DNA from: UBA10329 sp964500205
Lineage (GTDB): Bacteria; Bacteroidota; Bacteroidia; UBA10329
Assembly (NCBI GenBank): GCA_964500205.1
Contig: CAZCNS010000006.1
Location: 193,831-257,830, forward strand
DNA: 64,000 nucleotides
Direction: 5' to 3'
Shown here: positions 25,048 through 33,515 of the stretch, in pieces
How the letters are laid out: each line of letters starts with the position of its first letter
Numbering within the stretch: the first letter of the stretch is position 1
The notes under the pieces: generated by a model
Databases searched by the model: none
Told to the model about the DNA's origin: nothing
The model's input: the letters and a program-made list of their open reading frames with translations, nothing else
Position numbers and translations under genes: made by a program

Positions 25048-26130
25048 TTACTTCTTGTAAAAAGGAGGCCTCACCACCACTGCTTTTATCGCCTTGTCTC
25101 TTATGCTAATGAATATCTCGGAGCCAGACTTGCTGTGCTCGGTCGAGACATACCCCAGTCCTATGGCCTTTTTCAATGAGGGTGACTGCGTGCCGCTGGT
25201 CACCTTCCCGATGACATGGCCTGAGGCGTCAACAATGGGGTAGTCGTGGCGCGGGATACCACGTTCGATCATCTCGAACCCTACCAGCTTGCGCGATACG
25301 CCTTCCTCTTTTTGCTTAAGCAGCAGATCTTTGTCAATGAAGTCCTTGGTGAACTTGGTTACCCAGCCCAGTCCAGCCTCGATGGGTGATGTCGAGTCGT
25401 TAATATCATTACCATAGAGACAGAAACCCATTTCCAACCGGAGTGTGTCCCTCGCGCCCAATCCGACTGGTTTGATGCCGAACGGCTCACCGGCATTGAA
25501 GATGGCATTCCACATGTGGTCGGCATGCTCATTGTCGAAATAGACCTCAAAGCCGCCAGCACCGGTGTAGCCCGTTGCGCTAACCAGCACGTTGTCTACT
25601 CCTGCGAACTTCCCTTTCTGGAAGGTGTAGTAGCCCATGTCGGCAAGCGGTATGTCCGTGAGCGACTGCAGCGCCTCGGCAGCCTTTGGCCCTTGCACGG
25701 CCAGTAGGGTGGTCCTGTCGGATATATCCACCATCTCAGCACCGAAGCTGTTGTGCGCCAAGATGTGTGCCCAGTCCTTATCTATGTTGGATGCGTTGAC
25801 CACCAGCATGAAGGTCTTAACGTCCATGCGATAGACGAGCAGGTCATCCACGATGCCACCCTTTCCATTGGGCATGCAGGAGTACTGCACCTTGCCATCG
25901 ACCAGCGCGGAGACGTCATTGGTTGTCACCTTCTGAATCAGCTCCAATGCGCCCTCGCCACGGATGATGAACTCTCCCATATGGCTCACATCGAAGACGC
26001 CTACAGCGTTGCGGACCGTGTCGTGCTCAGTGAGCAAACCTTCGTATTGCAGGGGCATCTCGTAGCCCGCGAAGGGAACCATCTTTGCACCGAGTGCCTT
26101 GTGCCTGGCGTTGAGTGAAGTGAATTTCAT
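25048..26130 (-). CDS. gcvT: Glycine cleavage system T protein (aminomethyltransferase)
   Basis: 360 residues. Folate-binding family marks are GAKMVPFAGYEMPLQYEG, VFDVSHMGEFI (about 45-55), GKVQYSCMPNGKGGIVDDLLVYR, SATGYTGAGGFEVY and LGARDTLRLEMGFCLYGNDI. It takes the aminomethyl group from lipoylated GcvH and makes 5,10-methylene-tetrahydrofolate plus ammonia. The other gcv genes are not adjacent, which is common in Bacteroidota. A promoter box lies 20 bases upstream. Confidence 0.97.
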   Translation of the reverse strand: MKFTSLNARHKALGAKMVPFAGYEMPLQYEGLLTEHDTVRNAVGVFDVSHMGEFIIRGEGALELIQKVTTNDVSALVDGKVQYSCMPNGKGGIVDDLLVYRMDVKTFMLVVNASNIDKDWAHILAHNSFGAEMVDISDRTTLLAVQGPKAAEALQSLTDIPLADMGYYTFQKGKFAGVDNVLVSATGYTGAGGFEVYFDNEHADHMWNAIFNAGEPFGIKPVGLGARDTLRLEMGFCLYGNDINDSTSPIEAGLGWVTKFTKDFIDKDLLLKQKEEGVSRKLVGFEMIERGIPRHDYPIVDASGHVIGKVTSGTQSPSLKKAIGLGYVSTEHSKSGSEIFISIRDKAIKAVVVRPPFYKK

Positions 26131-26150
26131 CCGTTATTCTTATGGAGCCG

Positions 26151-26158
26151 CAAACTTA
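26151..26158 (-). promoter_or_regulatory. TAnnTTTG promoter box of gcvT
   Basis: TAAGTTTG on the minus strand, 20 bases before the gcvT ATG at 26130. Confidence 0.6.
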
Positions 26159-26230
26159 AGGGAAACAGGGCCGCAATACCGTCTGTCAATTGCGATGCTG
26201 TCAGTTCCTGACCCTTCACAAAAGGGCATG

Positions 26231-26236
26231 AAAAAA
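26231..26236 (-). terminator. Terminator T-run of SRP RNA
   Basis: Six T residues directly after the closing stem CTTACCCC; the RNA's own long helix serves as the hairpin. Confidence 0.7.
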
Positions 26237-26334
26237 GGGGTAAGCTGACTGTGTCGCACCGCTACAACCTCCGACCCTTGCTGCATTCCTGCCCTGGGGG
26301 ATTAAGAGGGAGCTGGTCGCACAGGACTTACCCC
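26237..26334 (-). ncRNA. ffs: Small signal recognition particle RNA
   Basis: On the minus strand the sequence begins GGGGTAAG and ends CTTACCCC, closing one long hairpin of about 98 bases. The apical domain carries the conserved asymmetric loop and tetraloop region GGCAGGAATGCAGCAAGGG, matching the Ffh-binding core of bacterial 4.5S RNA. It is followed by TTTTTT (26236-26231). It binds Ffh to target membrane proteins cotranslationally. Confidence 0.92.
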
Positions 26335-26339
26335 GGCTG

Positions 26340-26347
26340 CAAAGGTA
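26340..26347 (-). promoter_or_regulatory. Promoter box of SRP RNA
   Basis: TACCTTTG on the minus strand, 5 bases before the RNA 5' end. A TTG about 20 bases further upstream (26370-26368) fits the -33 element. Confidence 0.75.
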
Positions 26348-26396
26348 GTACGTTTATCTCCGTGGACAAGCATCGGGTTTCACTTGTCCCTGACTC

Positions 26397-26404
26397 TATA
26401 TTTG
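26397..26404 (+). promoter_or_regulatory. Promoter box of the DUF4199 gene
   Basis: TATATTTG, 23 bases before the ATG at 26428, with a ttg/tttc stretch about 17 bases upstream. It is divergent from the SRP RNA promoter. Confidence 0.7.
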
Positions 26405-26427
26405 CCGATGCAACAACGCTTCTGAAC

Positions 26428-26931
26428 ATGAGACATGCTATGAACTGGGGTGCAGTGCTCGGACTGCTGCTTATCATGTTGTCGCTTGTCCTTTATCTCT
26501 TGGATATGGGTGAGTCCAAGGCTGCTGGGGCTTCCTATGGCCTTATCATCGGAGTTATTTGCTATGGAATACTTAACAGACGGAAGGAGCAGGATGGCTT
26601 CATCAGCTATGGTGAAGGGCTTGCCACAGGAACTGCTATTGCCTTCTTCGGTGGTGTGATCGGTGGTTTTTATTCCTTCATTCACATGAGCTTCATTGAC
26701 ACGGATCAGGTGGGTAGGCTGCTCGCGGGTGTAGAAGACCAGTTGTTTGAGAGTGGTATGGCATCTTCTCAAGTGGATATGATGATGGGCATTTACCAGA
26801 AGATCTTTCGTCCGGCACCCATGTTCATCGTTAGCATTCTCGGTTCCACCTTCTTTGGTTTCATCGTGTCGCTCATTGCCGCGGCCATTTTCAGAAAAAA
26901 GGACGAGTCTTTCGAGGCGAATTTCAAGTGA
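26428..26931 (+). CDS. DUF4199 membrane protein
   Basis: 167 residues from ATG 26428; the open frame upstream crosses the SRP RNA and its promoter, so it is not coding. It has four hydrophobic segments (about 5-27, 35-50, 70-92, 137-160), with RRKEQDGFISYGEGLATGTAIAF between TM2 and TM3 and the family pattern ending near FFGFIVSLIAAAIFRKK. DUF4199 proteins are widespread in Bacteroidota, often directly upstream of a GT2 glycosyltransferase as here. Their role is unknown, perhaps helping that transferase. Confidence 0.88.
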   Translation: MRHAMNWGAVLGLLLIMLSLVLYLLDMGESKAAGASYGLIIGVICYGILNRRKEQDGFISYGEGLATGTAIAFFGGVIGGFYSFIHMSFIDTDQVGRLLAGVEDQLFESGMASSQVDMMMGIYQKIFRPAPMFIVSILGSTFFGFIVSLIAAAIFRKKDESFEANFK

Positions 26932-26941
26932 GAAACAGCTT

Positions 26942-26969
26942 CAAGCCTTAAGCCGCAAGTTTTAAACTG
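26942..26969. repeat. Degenerate heptamer repeat (caagcct / taagccg)
   Basis: Four 7-base units directly after the DUF4199 stop codon. Part of the border repeat family. Confidence 0.6.
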
Positions 26970-27003
26970 CCCGGACGAAAGCCGCTGTCATCCAAGTCGT
27001 ATC

Positions 27004-27038
27004 GGCAATCAACAATCATAACTCAACAATCATCAATC
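27004..27038. repeat. Degenerate heptamer repeat (consensus aacaatc)
   Basis: Five 7-base units just before the TTG start of the GT2 gene, with two exact aacaatc copies. Confidence 0.75.
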
Positions 27039-27041
27039 CCT

Positions 27042-27989
27042 TTGCAGCTTTCCCTCGTCATCCCGCTTTTTAATGAGGCCGAGTCGCTGCCCGAACTCAC
27101 GGCTTGGATTGCGCGGGTAATGACTGCGAACAATTTCAGCTACGAGATCGTGTTCGTGGACGATGGCAGCACGGACGAATCGTGGCGGGTCATCCAGCAG
27201 CTAAAGGCGGATAACCCCAACATCACCGCGCTGCGATTCCGTAGGAATTACGGCAAATCGGCAGGATTGAACTGCGGTTTTGCCAAGGCGCAAGGCGATG
27301 TGGTCATCACGATGGATGCCGACCTACAGGACAGCCCCGAGGAGATTCCTGAGCTGTACCGGATGATCACGGATGAAGGGCTTGATCTGGTCTCTGGTTG
27401 GAAACAGAAACGTTTTGACCCGCTCAGCAAGACTATTCCCACCAAGCTTTACAACTGGGCTGCAAGGCGCATGTCAGGCATACAGCTCCATGATTTCAAC
27501 TGCGGGCTAAAGGCATATCGCAGAGATGTGGTGAAGAGCATCGAGGTATATGGCGAGATGCATCGCTACATCCCGGTCATAGCCAAGTGGGCGGGTTTTA
27601 AGAGAATAGGGGAGAAGGTGGTTCAGCACCAAGAGCGGAAGTTCGGAGTGACAAAATTCGGGATGGAGCGTTTCATCAATGGCCCGCTCGACCTCATGGT
27701 CATCACCTTCGTAAGTCGTTTTGGCAAGCGGCCCATGCACTTCTTCGGCAGTGTAGGCATGTTGATGTTCCTGCTGGGTGGAGGGGTGAGTTTCTATCTG
27801 TTGTTGCAGAAAGTGCTTGCCGTGACCAGCGGGGCAGTTTTCCGTGAGGTGACAGACCAACCACTGTTCTACCTTGGACTGCTGGCCATGGTGCTTGGCA
27901 CACAACTCTTCCTCGCGGGTTTCCTTGCAGAGATGATCGCCCGTTCGGCCAGCGACAGGAATCATTACCATATCTCGGAAACGCTGTAG
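27042..27989 (+). CDS. GT2 glycosyltransferase, dolichyl/undecaprenyl-phosphate type
   Basis: 315 residues. TTG at 27042 is the only usable start, because the first beta strand LSLVIPLFNEAES follows at once. It has the GT2 catalytic domain with VFVDDGSTDES (about 40-50), TMDADLQDSPEEIPEL (DxD) and FNCGLKAYRRDVV, then two C-terminal membrane helices (about 232-255 and 265-300), as in DPM1/GtrB-type enzymes. It probably loads a sugar from a nucleotide donor onto polyprenyl phosphate at the inner membrane for surface glycan synthesis. Confidence 0.93.
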   Translation: MQLSLVIPLFNEAESLPELTAWIARVMTANNFSYEIVFVDDGSTDESWRVIQQLKADNPNITALRFRRNYGKSAGLNCGFAKAQGDVVITMDADLQDSPEEIPELYRMITDEGLDLVSGWKQKRFDPLSKTIPTKLYNWAARRMSGIQLHDFNCGLKAYRRDVVKSIEVYGEMHRYIPVIAKWAGFKRIGEKVVQHQERKFGVTKFGMERFINGPLDLMVITFVSRFGKRPMHFFGSVGMLMFLLGGGVSFYLLLQKVLAVTSGAVFREVTDQPLFYLGLLAMVLGTQLFLAGFLAEMIARSASDRNHYHISETL

Positions 27990-28022
27990 CAAGAGGGGGT
28001 CAGGGCTGACGAACCTGTCGAT

Positions 28023-28054
28023 GAAGACCTGAAATGCTGAAGACCTGAAATGCT
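28023..28054 (+). repeat. 16-bp perfect tandem duplication at a start codon
   Basis: gaagacctgaaatgct occurs twice in a row (28023-28038 and 28039-28054). The second copy contains the GT4 ATG at 28050; the first contains an out-of-frame ATG (28034) opening a four-codon frame. Confidence 0.85.
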
Positions 28055-29177
28055 TCCCAAGAAATGCGTCATCATAGGCCCGGCCTACCCGTTGCGGGGA
28101 GGCATTGCGCAGCTTAATGAGTCGCTGAGCAAGCAGCTGACCAAGATGGGTGTGGACAACGTCATTTATTCGTTTTCACTGCAATACCCCGATTTTCTTT
28201 TTCCCGGAAAAACACAGAAAGAGGAGGGGCATCGTGACCTTGGTGCAATGCGCATCCGTACTACCATTAACTCCATTGCCCCGTGGACTTGGCTTTCGAC
28301 AGCAAAGTCCATTCTTAACGAAAAGCCTGACATCGTCATCGTGCGGTTCTGGATTCCGTTCATGGCACCAACGCTTTCGGCCATCTGCCGCTACGTGAAG
28401 AAGCGCTCGGACGTCCGTATCGTAGGGCTGCTTGATAATGTTATACCGCACGAGCACCGCATCGGGGATCGCTCTTTGACACGCATGTTCCTTAACTCCT
28501 GCGATAGCTTCGCGGTGATGTCATCGAGTGTGATGAGCGACCTCGCGTCTTTTGACCGGTCCAAGATCCGTAAGCTGCTCTATCACCCCATTTACGATCA
28601 CTTTGGAGAAGCTGTTCCGATGGCTCAAGCACGCGAAAAGTTGGGGCTTTCAACCAGCGACCGTGTCATCCTGTTTTTCGGCATCGTTCGGCACTACAAG
28701 GGTCTCGACCTGCTACTGGAGGCTGTTGCAAAAATGCCCGATCGCAAGAATCTCAAAGTGCTCGTAGCAGGTGAGTTCTACGAGGGTAAGGACGAGTGCC
28801 TTCGCATCATCCGCGAGAACGGATTGGAGCAACAGGTCATTCTGCACGACCGGTTCATTCCTGAGAGCGAGGTGAAATACTACTTCTGCGCAGCGAACAT
28901 CATGGCCCAGCCGTACCGCAGCGCAACACAGAGTGGTGTCACGCAGATCGCTTATCATTTCGAGACGCCAATGCTTGTGACCAACGTGGGTGGGCTTCCA
29001 GAAATGGTGTCAGATGGTAAGGTGGGGTATGTCTGTTCTTCAGAGAATGGGGGCATAGCTAATTGCCTGTCGGATTTTTTCAGTGGCGAAAAGGAAAGGG
29101 AATTCAGGATGAGCCTCACAGAGGAAAAATCAAGGTTTGGTTGGGAAAAGTTTGCTGAGGAACTTTTGTTTTGGTAA
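28050..29177 (+). CDS. GT4 family glycosyltransferase
   Basis: 375 residues with a GT-B fold. The N-terminal Rossmann domain has IIGPAYPLRGGIAQLNESL (nucleotide or acceptor loop). The C-terminal donor domain starts with VILFFGIVRHYKGLDLLLEA (about 208) and carries AQPYRSATQSGVTQIAYHFETPMLVTNVGGLPEMV, the E-x7-E-like region of GT4. It transfers a sugar onto a growing surface polysaccharide or lipid-linked oligosaccharide; donor and acceptor are not readable. It is in the same direction as the GT2 gene, 60 bases apart. Confidence 0.92.
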   Translation: MLPKKCVIIGPAYPLRGGIAQLNESLSKQLTKMGVDNVIYSFSLQYPDFLFPGKTQKEEGHRDLGAMRIRTTINSIAPWTWLSTAKSILNEKPDIVIVRFWIPFMAPTLSAICRYVKKRSDVRIVGLLDNVIPHEHRIGDRSLTRMFLNSCDSFAVMSSSVMSDLASFDRSKIRKLLYHPIYDHFGEAVPMAQAREKLGLSTSDRVILFFGIVRHYKGLDLLLEAVAKMPDRKNLKVLVAGEFYEGKDECLRIIRENGLEQQVILHDRFIPESEVKYYFCAANIMAQPYRSATQSGVTQIAYHFETPMLVTNVGGLPEMVSDGKVGYVCSSENGGIANCLSDFFSGEKEREFRMSLTEEKSRFGWEKFAEELLFW

Positions 29178-29255
29178 TGATCTGACTCGCTTGAAGAGGG
29201 TGTGAACGGCCTTCGGGTTTAATCGGATTTTTCCGTCTGCGCTGGGTTCCATACC

Positions 29256-29263
29256 TATATTTG
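29256..29263 (+). promoter_or_regulatory. Promoter box of the nucleotide-sugar operon
   Basis: TATATTTG, with a T-rich -33 region (tttttccg). It excludes the TTG at 29261 as start of the aminotransferase. Confidence 0.7.
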
Positions 29264-29302
29264 CCGCCCTTAAACGGGCCGCAGCCCACAATCATCGAAG
29301 CT

Positions 29303-30463
29303 TTGCGTGATATTCAGATGGTCGATCTCGGTGCGCAATACGCGCACATCCAAAAGGAGATTGATGAAGCGGTGCTGGGTGTGATCCGGTCCACCAAATT
29401 CATAGGTGGCCCGGAAGTCGATGGTTTCAAAACGGAATTGGAGGCATATCTGGGCGTGAAACACGTCATTTCGTGCGCCAACGGTACAGATGCGTTGCAG
29501 ATCGCTATGATGGCCCTTGGTCTGAAACCGGGTGATGAGGTCATCACCCCCACGTTCACCTACATAGCGACTGCTGAGGTCATTTCCCTTCTTGGTCTCA
29601 CGCCCGTGCTGGTAGATGTGGACGCGGACACGTTCACCATTGACATCGCTCAGGTGGAGGCTGCCATTACCTCGAAGACCAAAGCCATCGTGCCCGTTCA
29701 TCTTTACGGTCAATGTGCCGACATGGAACGTCTCATCGCTATTGCGGAGAAGCACGGTATCCACATCATCGAGGACAATGCTCAGGCCATCGGTTCCGAC
29801 TACTTTTTCTCGGATGGGAAAAAGGTGAAAGCGGGCACCATGGGCATTATTGGATGCACTTCCTTCTTCCCTTCCAAGAACCTCGGATGTTATGGAGACG
29901 GAGGTGCCATGATGACCAATGATGACGAATTGGCGCGCATCGCGAAGATGATCGCTTCGCACGGACAGTCGAAACAGTATGTGCATGACGTAGTGGGGTG
30001 CAACTCGCGCCTCGATGCCATGCAGGCGGCCGTTCTCCGCATCAAGTTGCGCCATCTGGACGATTACATCGCCCGCAGACAGGCCGTTGCCGATGCCTAC
30101 GATGCGGCATTTGCCAACCACTCGAATATAAAGACACCGGTGCGCGACCTGCGTTCATCGCATGTTTTCCATCAGTACACATTGGTGCTATGTGGAATAG
30201 ACCGCAATGCGCTGCGCGATTTCCTCGCCACACAGGATGTTCCGAGCATGATCTACTATCCCATTCCGTTGCATAGACAGAAGGCTTTCAAGGATGCTCG
30301 GTACAGCGATGACGCGTTCCCTATCACCGACATGCTTTGCGAAAGCGTGATCTCCCTGCCCATCCATACTGAGATGGATGCAGACCAGCAGAAATACATC
30401 ATCCAAAAGGTCTTGGAGGGAGTAATAGCTCATCAGAGTAAATCATTCACCACCATTTCGTAG
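29303..30463 (+). CDS. DegT/DnrJ/EryC1 sugar aminotransferase (WbpE-like)
   Basis: 386 residues from TTG 29303, which gives the family-like start MRDIQMVDLGAQY; ATG 29318 is the alternative. It is a PLP-dependent fold with SCANGTDALQIAMMALGL, DEVITPTFTYIATAEVI, VPVHLYGQCADM and EDNAQAIGSDY. The Schiff-base lysine is in CTSFFPSKNLGCYGDGGA. It adds an amino group to a 3-keto or 4-keto nucleotide sugar. With the WbpD-like acetyltransferase and UDP-HexNAc dehydrogenase downstream it suggests a diacetamido-uronic acid route (inference). Confidence 0.93.
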   Translation: MRDIQMVDLGAQYAHIQKEIDEAVLGVIRSTKFIGGPEVDGFKTELEAYLGVKHVISCANGTDALQIAMMALGLKPGDEVITPTFTYIATAEVISLLGLTPVLVDVDADTFTIDIAQVEAAITSKTKAIVPVHLYGQCADMERLIAIAEKHGIHIIEDNAQAIGSDYFFSDGKKVKAGTMGIIGCTSFFPSKNLGCYGDGGAMMTNDDELARIAKMIASHGQSKQYVHDVVGCNSRLDAMQAAVLRIKLRHLDDYIARRQAVADAYDAAFANHSNIKTPVRDLRSSHVFHQYTLVLCGIDRNALRDFLATQDVPSMIYYPIPLHRQKAFKDARYSDDAFPITDMLCESVISLPIHTEMDADQQKYIIQKVLEGVIAHQSKSFTTIS

Positions 30464-30475
30464 TAATTCAAATCA

Positions 30476-31798
30476 ATGAAGATCGCAGTAGTAGGTACTG
30501 GGTACGTTGGACTTGTCACAGGCACTTGCCTAGCAGAGACGGGCAACACGGTGGTATGCGTGGACATTGACAAGAACAAGGTGGAGCGGATGCGCAATGG
30601 TGAGGTTCCTATTTATGAGCCCCACTTGGACGTCCTGTTCCATCGTAATATCAAGCAGGGACGGCTGAGCTTTACCACCGATTTGGCCGAGGCCATCAAG
30701 GATGCGAAAGTGATTTTCCTCGCGCTGCCCACGCCCCCTGGTGAGGATGGAAGTGCTGATCTTTCGTACGTGCTGGGCGTGGCTGATGAACTGGGTAAAA
30801 TCATCACCGACTATAAAGTCATTGTAGATAAGAGCACCGTCCCTGTAGGCACTGCCGACAAGGTTACTGCTGCTGTTGCAATACACGCCAAGGTTGATTT
30901 CGATGTGGTCTCCAACCCTGAATTTTTGCGTGAGGGATTCGCAGTGGATGACTTCCTGAAGCCCGACCGCGTGGTGGTGGGCACCAGCAGTGCAAGGGCC
31001 GAAGCGGTCATGGCCGAGCTCTACAAACCATACGTGCGTCAGGGCAACCCCATCATCTTCATGGATGAGAAGAGTGCCGAGTTGACCAAGTATGCGGCCA
31101 ACGCCTTCCTCGCCACCAAGATCACATTCATGAATGAGATCGCCAACCTCTGTGAGCGGTTGGATGCTGACGTGGATAAGGTGCGCATCGGCATCGGCAC
31201 GGATACGCGAATCGGCAAGAGGTTCCTCTTTCCAGGTATCGGCTATGGCGGAAGCTGCTTCCCGAAGGATGTTCAAGCTTTGGCAAAGTCAGCCAACGAG
31301 GTGGGCTACGAATTCCCATTGCTCACAAGTGTGATGAAGGTGAATGAGGAGCAGAAGACCATCATCGTTCCCAAGATCCTTGATTTCTTTGGAGGTGACC
31401 TGAAAGGAAAACATTTCGCCATGTGGGGACTGGCTTTCAAGCCAGACACTGACGACATCCGAGAGGCCCCTGCGTTGTACGTCATTGAAAGGCTTTTGGA
31501 AGCTGGTGCCACCATCACCTCTTTTGACCCCGAAGCAATGGCTAATGTCAAGAAGGTTTTGGGCGAAAGAATCTCATTCGCAGAAGACCAGTACGGAGCT
31601 CTTGAGAATGCAGATGCCCTCATCATCGCCACCGAATGGTCGGTGTTCCGCTCACCCGATTTTGACAAAGTCTCGAAAATGTTGAAAGAGAAAGTCATCT
31701 TTGACGGCCGCAACCTCTATGAACTTCCGCACATGGTTGAACTTGGATTCTACTATAACAGCATCGGTCGTAGAACCGTTGTCCCTTCGGTAAAATGA
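30476..31798 (+). CDS. ugd: UDP-glucose 6-dehydrogenase
   Basis: 440 residues. It has the NAD-binding GTGYVGLVTGTCLAETG (7-23), the VDKSTVPVGTADK loop, SNPEFLREGFAVDDF, central KYAANAFLATKITFMNE and the catalytic Cys in GIGYGGSCFPKD (about 262). It oxidises UDP-glucose to UDP-glucuronate. The next gene turns UDP-glucuronate into UDP-xylose, so the pair forms a route. The start is 13 bases after the aminotransferase stop. Confidence 0.96.
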   Translation: MKIAVVGTGYVGLVTGTCLAETGNTVVCVDIDKNKVERMRNGEVPIYEPHLDVLFHRNIKQGRLSFTTDLAEAIKDAKVIFLALPTPPGEDGSADLSYVLGVADELGKIITDYKVIVDKSTVPVGTADKVTAAVAIHAKVDFDVVSNPEFLREGFAVDDFLKPDRVVVGTSSARAEAVMAELYKPYVRQGNPIIFMDEKSAELTKYAANAFLATKITFMNEIANLCERLDADVDKVRIGIGTDTRIGKRFLFPGIGYGGSCFPKDVQALAKSANEVGYEFPLLTSVMKVNEEQKTIIVPKILDFFGGDLKGKHFAMWGLAFKPDTDDIREAPALYVIERLLEAGATITSFDPEAMANVKKVLGERISFAEDQYGALENADALIIATEWSVFRSPDFDKVSKMLKEKVIFDGRNLYELPHMVELGFYYNSIGRRTVVPSVK

Positions 31799-31831
31799 GA
31801 AACCAGTTGTCGTCTCATGGAATGTCACAAC

Positions 31832-31866
31832 ACGCTAACAGCTAAAGGCTAATGGCTACAGGCTCA
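31832..31866. repeat. Degenerate heptamer repeat (consensus aggctaa)
   Basis: Five 7-base units between ugd and the UXS gene. The last units include the ATG at 31852, so the repeat encodes the first residues. Confidence 0.7.
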
Positions 31867-32853
31867 GCAAAGAGAATTCTCATCACAGGTGCAGCGGGCT
31901 TCCTCGGCTCACATCTCTGCGACCGTTTCATCAAGGAGGGCTGCGCTGTGGTGGGCATGGATAACCTCATTACTGGTGACCTGCGCAACATCGAGCATCT
32001 TTTCAAACTGAAGGAATTCGAGTTCTATCACCATGATGTGAGCAGCTATGTGCACGTAGCGGGAAACATCGACTACATCCTGCACTTCGCCTCGCCCGCA
32101 AGCCCGATAGATTATCTGAAAATCCCAATTCAGACGCTGAAAGTTGGTTCGTTGGGAACACACAATCTTCTAGGTCTCGCCAAGGCAAAGGGGGCCAGGA
32201 TCCTTGTGGCCTCCACATCAGAGGTCTATGGCGACCCGACCGTTCATCCGCAGACCGAGGATTACCACGGAAACGTGAATACCATCGGCCCGCGTGGCGT
32301 TTATGATGAGGCTAAGCGTTTTCAAGAAGCGATAACCATGGCGTATCACCGCTATCATGGGTTGGAGACGCGCATCATCCGTATCTTCAACACATACGGC
32401 CCAAGGATGCGGCTGAATGACGGCCGTGTGCTACCTGCTTTCATAGGGCAGGCCTTACGTGGCGAGGACCTCACCGTGTTTGGTGACGGTTCGCAGACGC
32501 GCTCCTTTTGCTATGTTGACGATCTGGTGGAAGGCATTTATCGGCTGCTTCATTCTGATTATTCCGAACCCGTGAACATCGGCAACCCAGATGAGATTAC
32601 CATTGCGCAGTTCGCAGAGGAGATCATCTCGCTGACAGGCACTACACAAAAGGTGATTTACAAGCCGCTGCCACAGGATGACCCGATGCAAAGGCAGCCG
32701 AACATCGATCGCGCACGCAGCATACTGGGCTGGGAGCCGAAGGTTGGCCGCGCAGAAGGGCTGAAGATTACTTACGATTATTTCAAGAGCCTCTCGCAAG
32801 AGGAGCTCTACAAGAAAGAGCACAACACCTTTGAAGGATACATTAGAAAGTGA
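31852..32853 (+). CDS. UDP-glucuronate decarboxylase (UDP-xylose synthase)
   Basis: 333 residues of the extended SDR type. NAD motif GAAGFLGSHLCDRF is at 14-27, catalytic Tyr/Lys are in GVYDEAKRFQEA, and FASPASPIDYLKIPIQTLKVG is the hallmark of UXS. RIFNTYGPRMRLNDGRVLP and IGNPDEITI follow. It decarboxylates UDP-glucuronate to UDP-xylose. It sits directly after ugd, which makes its substrate. Confidence 0.95.
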   Translation: MATGSAKRILITGAAGFLGSHLCDRFIKEGCAVVGMDNLITGDLRNIEHLFKLKEFEFYHHDVSSYVHVAGNIDYILHFASPASPIDYLKIPIQTLKVGSLGTHNLLGLAKAKGARILVASTSEVYGDPTVHPQTEDYHGNVNTIGPRGVYDEAKRFQEAITMAYHRYHGLETRIIRIFNTYGPRMRLNDGRVLPAFIGQALRGEDLTVFGDGSQTRSFCYVDDLVEGIYRLLHSDYSEPVNIGNPDEITIAQFAEEIISLTGTTQKVIYKPLPQDDPMQRQPNIDRARSILGWEPKVGRAEGLKITYDYFKSLSQEELYKKEHNTFEGYIRK

Positions 32854-32886
32854 CCCTTCTGAAGTTCTCCAAGGAAAGGGAATCCA

Positions 32887-33471
32887 ATGAAACTGATGGA
32901 GAAGAATTATATATCACACGAGACGGCCGTCATTGACGAGGGATGCACCATCGGCAAGGGTACACGCATTTGGCATTTCAGCCATATTATGCCGAATTGC
33001 ATGATCGGTGAGAATTGCAATTTGGGACAGAATGTAGTTGTGTCGCCAGGAGTGGTTCTGGGCAACAACGTTAAGGTTCAGAACAATGTCTCCATCTACA
33101 CAGGAGTCATCTGCGAGGATGACGTATTCTTGGGGCCGAGCATGGTGTTCACGAACGTCATAAATCCGCGAAGCGCAGTGAATCGCAGAGACCAGTACAT
33201 GGAGACCCGTGTGGGACGTGGGGCATCCATCGGAGCTAACGCAACGGTGGTCTGCGGTCACAACATCGGGGCGTTTGCTTTCATTGGAGCAGGTGCGGTG
33301 GTGACAAAGGAAGTACCTGCATACGCGTTGGTCGTGGGCAATCCATCGCGCCAGATAGGTTGGATGAGCGAATTCGGTCATCGCCTGAATTTTGATGATA
33401 ACGGAACAGCCATCTGCCCTGAAAGCGGAGAAACCTATCAACTGAAAAACGGTCGCGTGACCAAAGCTTGA
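32887..33471 (+). CDS. WbpD-like sugar N-acetyltransferase (hexapeptide repeat)
   Basis: 194 residues with a left-handed beta-helix of hexapeptide repeats from residue 12 (AVIDEGCTIGKGTRIWHFSHI, then IGENCNLGQNVVV, GNNVKVQNNVSIY, GASIGANATVVCGHNIG). FTNVINPRSAV and the C-terminal RQIGWMSEFGHRLNF tail are typical of WbpD/WlbB enzymes, which acetylate the 3-amino group of UDP-GlcNAc(3NH2)A using acetyl-CoA. The companion oxidoreductase WbpB is not in the window. Confidence 0.9.
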   Translation: MKLMEKNYISHETAVIDEGCTIGKGTRIWHFSHIMPNCMIGENCNLGQNVVVSPGVVLGNNVKVQNNVSIYTGVICEDDVFLGPSMVFTNVINPRSAVNRRDQYMETRVGRGASIGANATVVCGHNIGAFAFIGAGAVVTKEVPAYALVVGNPSRQIGWMSEFGHRLNFDDNGTAICPESGETYQLKNGRVTKA

Positions 33472-33482
33472 ATCTCAACCGA

Positions 33483-33510
33483 CAACTTTGAACCTTAAAC
33501 TCAGAATTTC
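33483..33510. repeat. Degenerate heptamer repeat (gaacctt / aaactca)
   Basis: Four 7-base units in the 44-base gap before the next dehydrogenase gene. Confidence 0.6.
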
Positions 33511-33515
33511 ATACC

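Noticed and set aside
26251..26427. N-terminal extension of the DUF4199 protein
   Set aside because: It would be translated from the antisense of the SRP RNA and its promoter; the family begins at the ATG 26428.
29261..29302. TTG 29261 as start of the aminotransferase
   Set aside because: It lies inside the TATATTTG promoter box, so it would not be on the mRNA.
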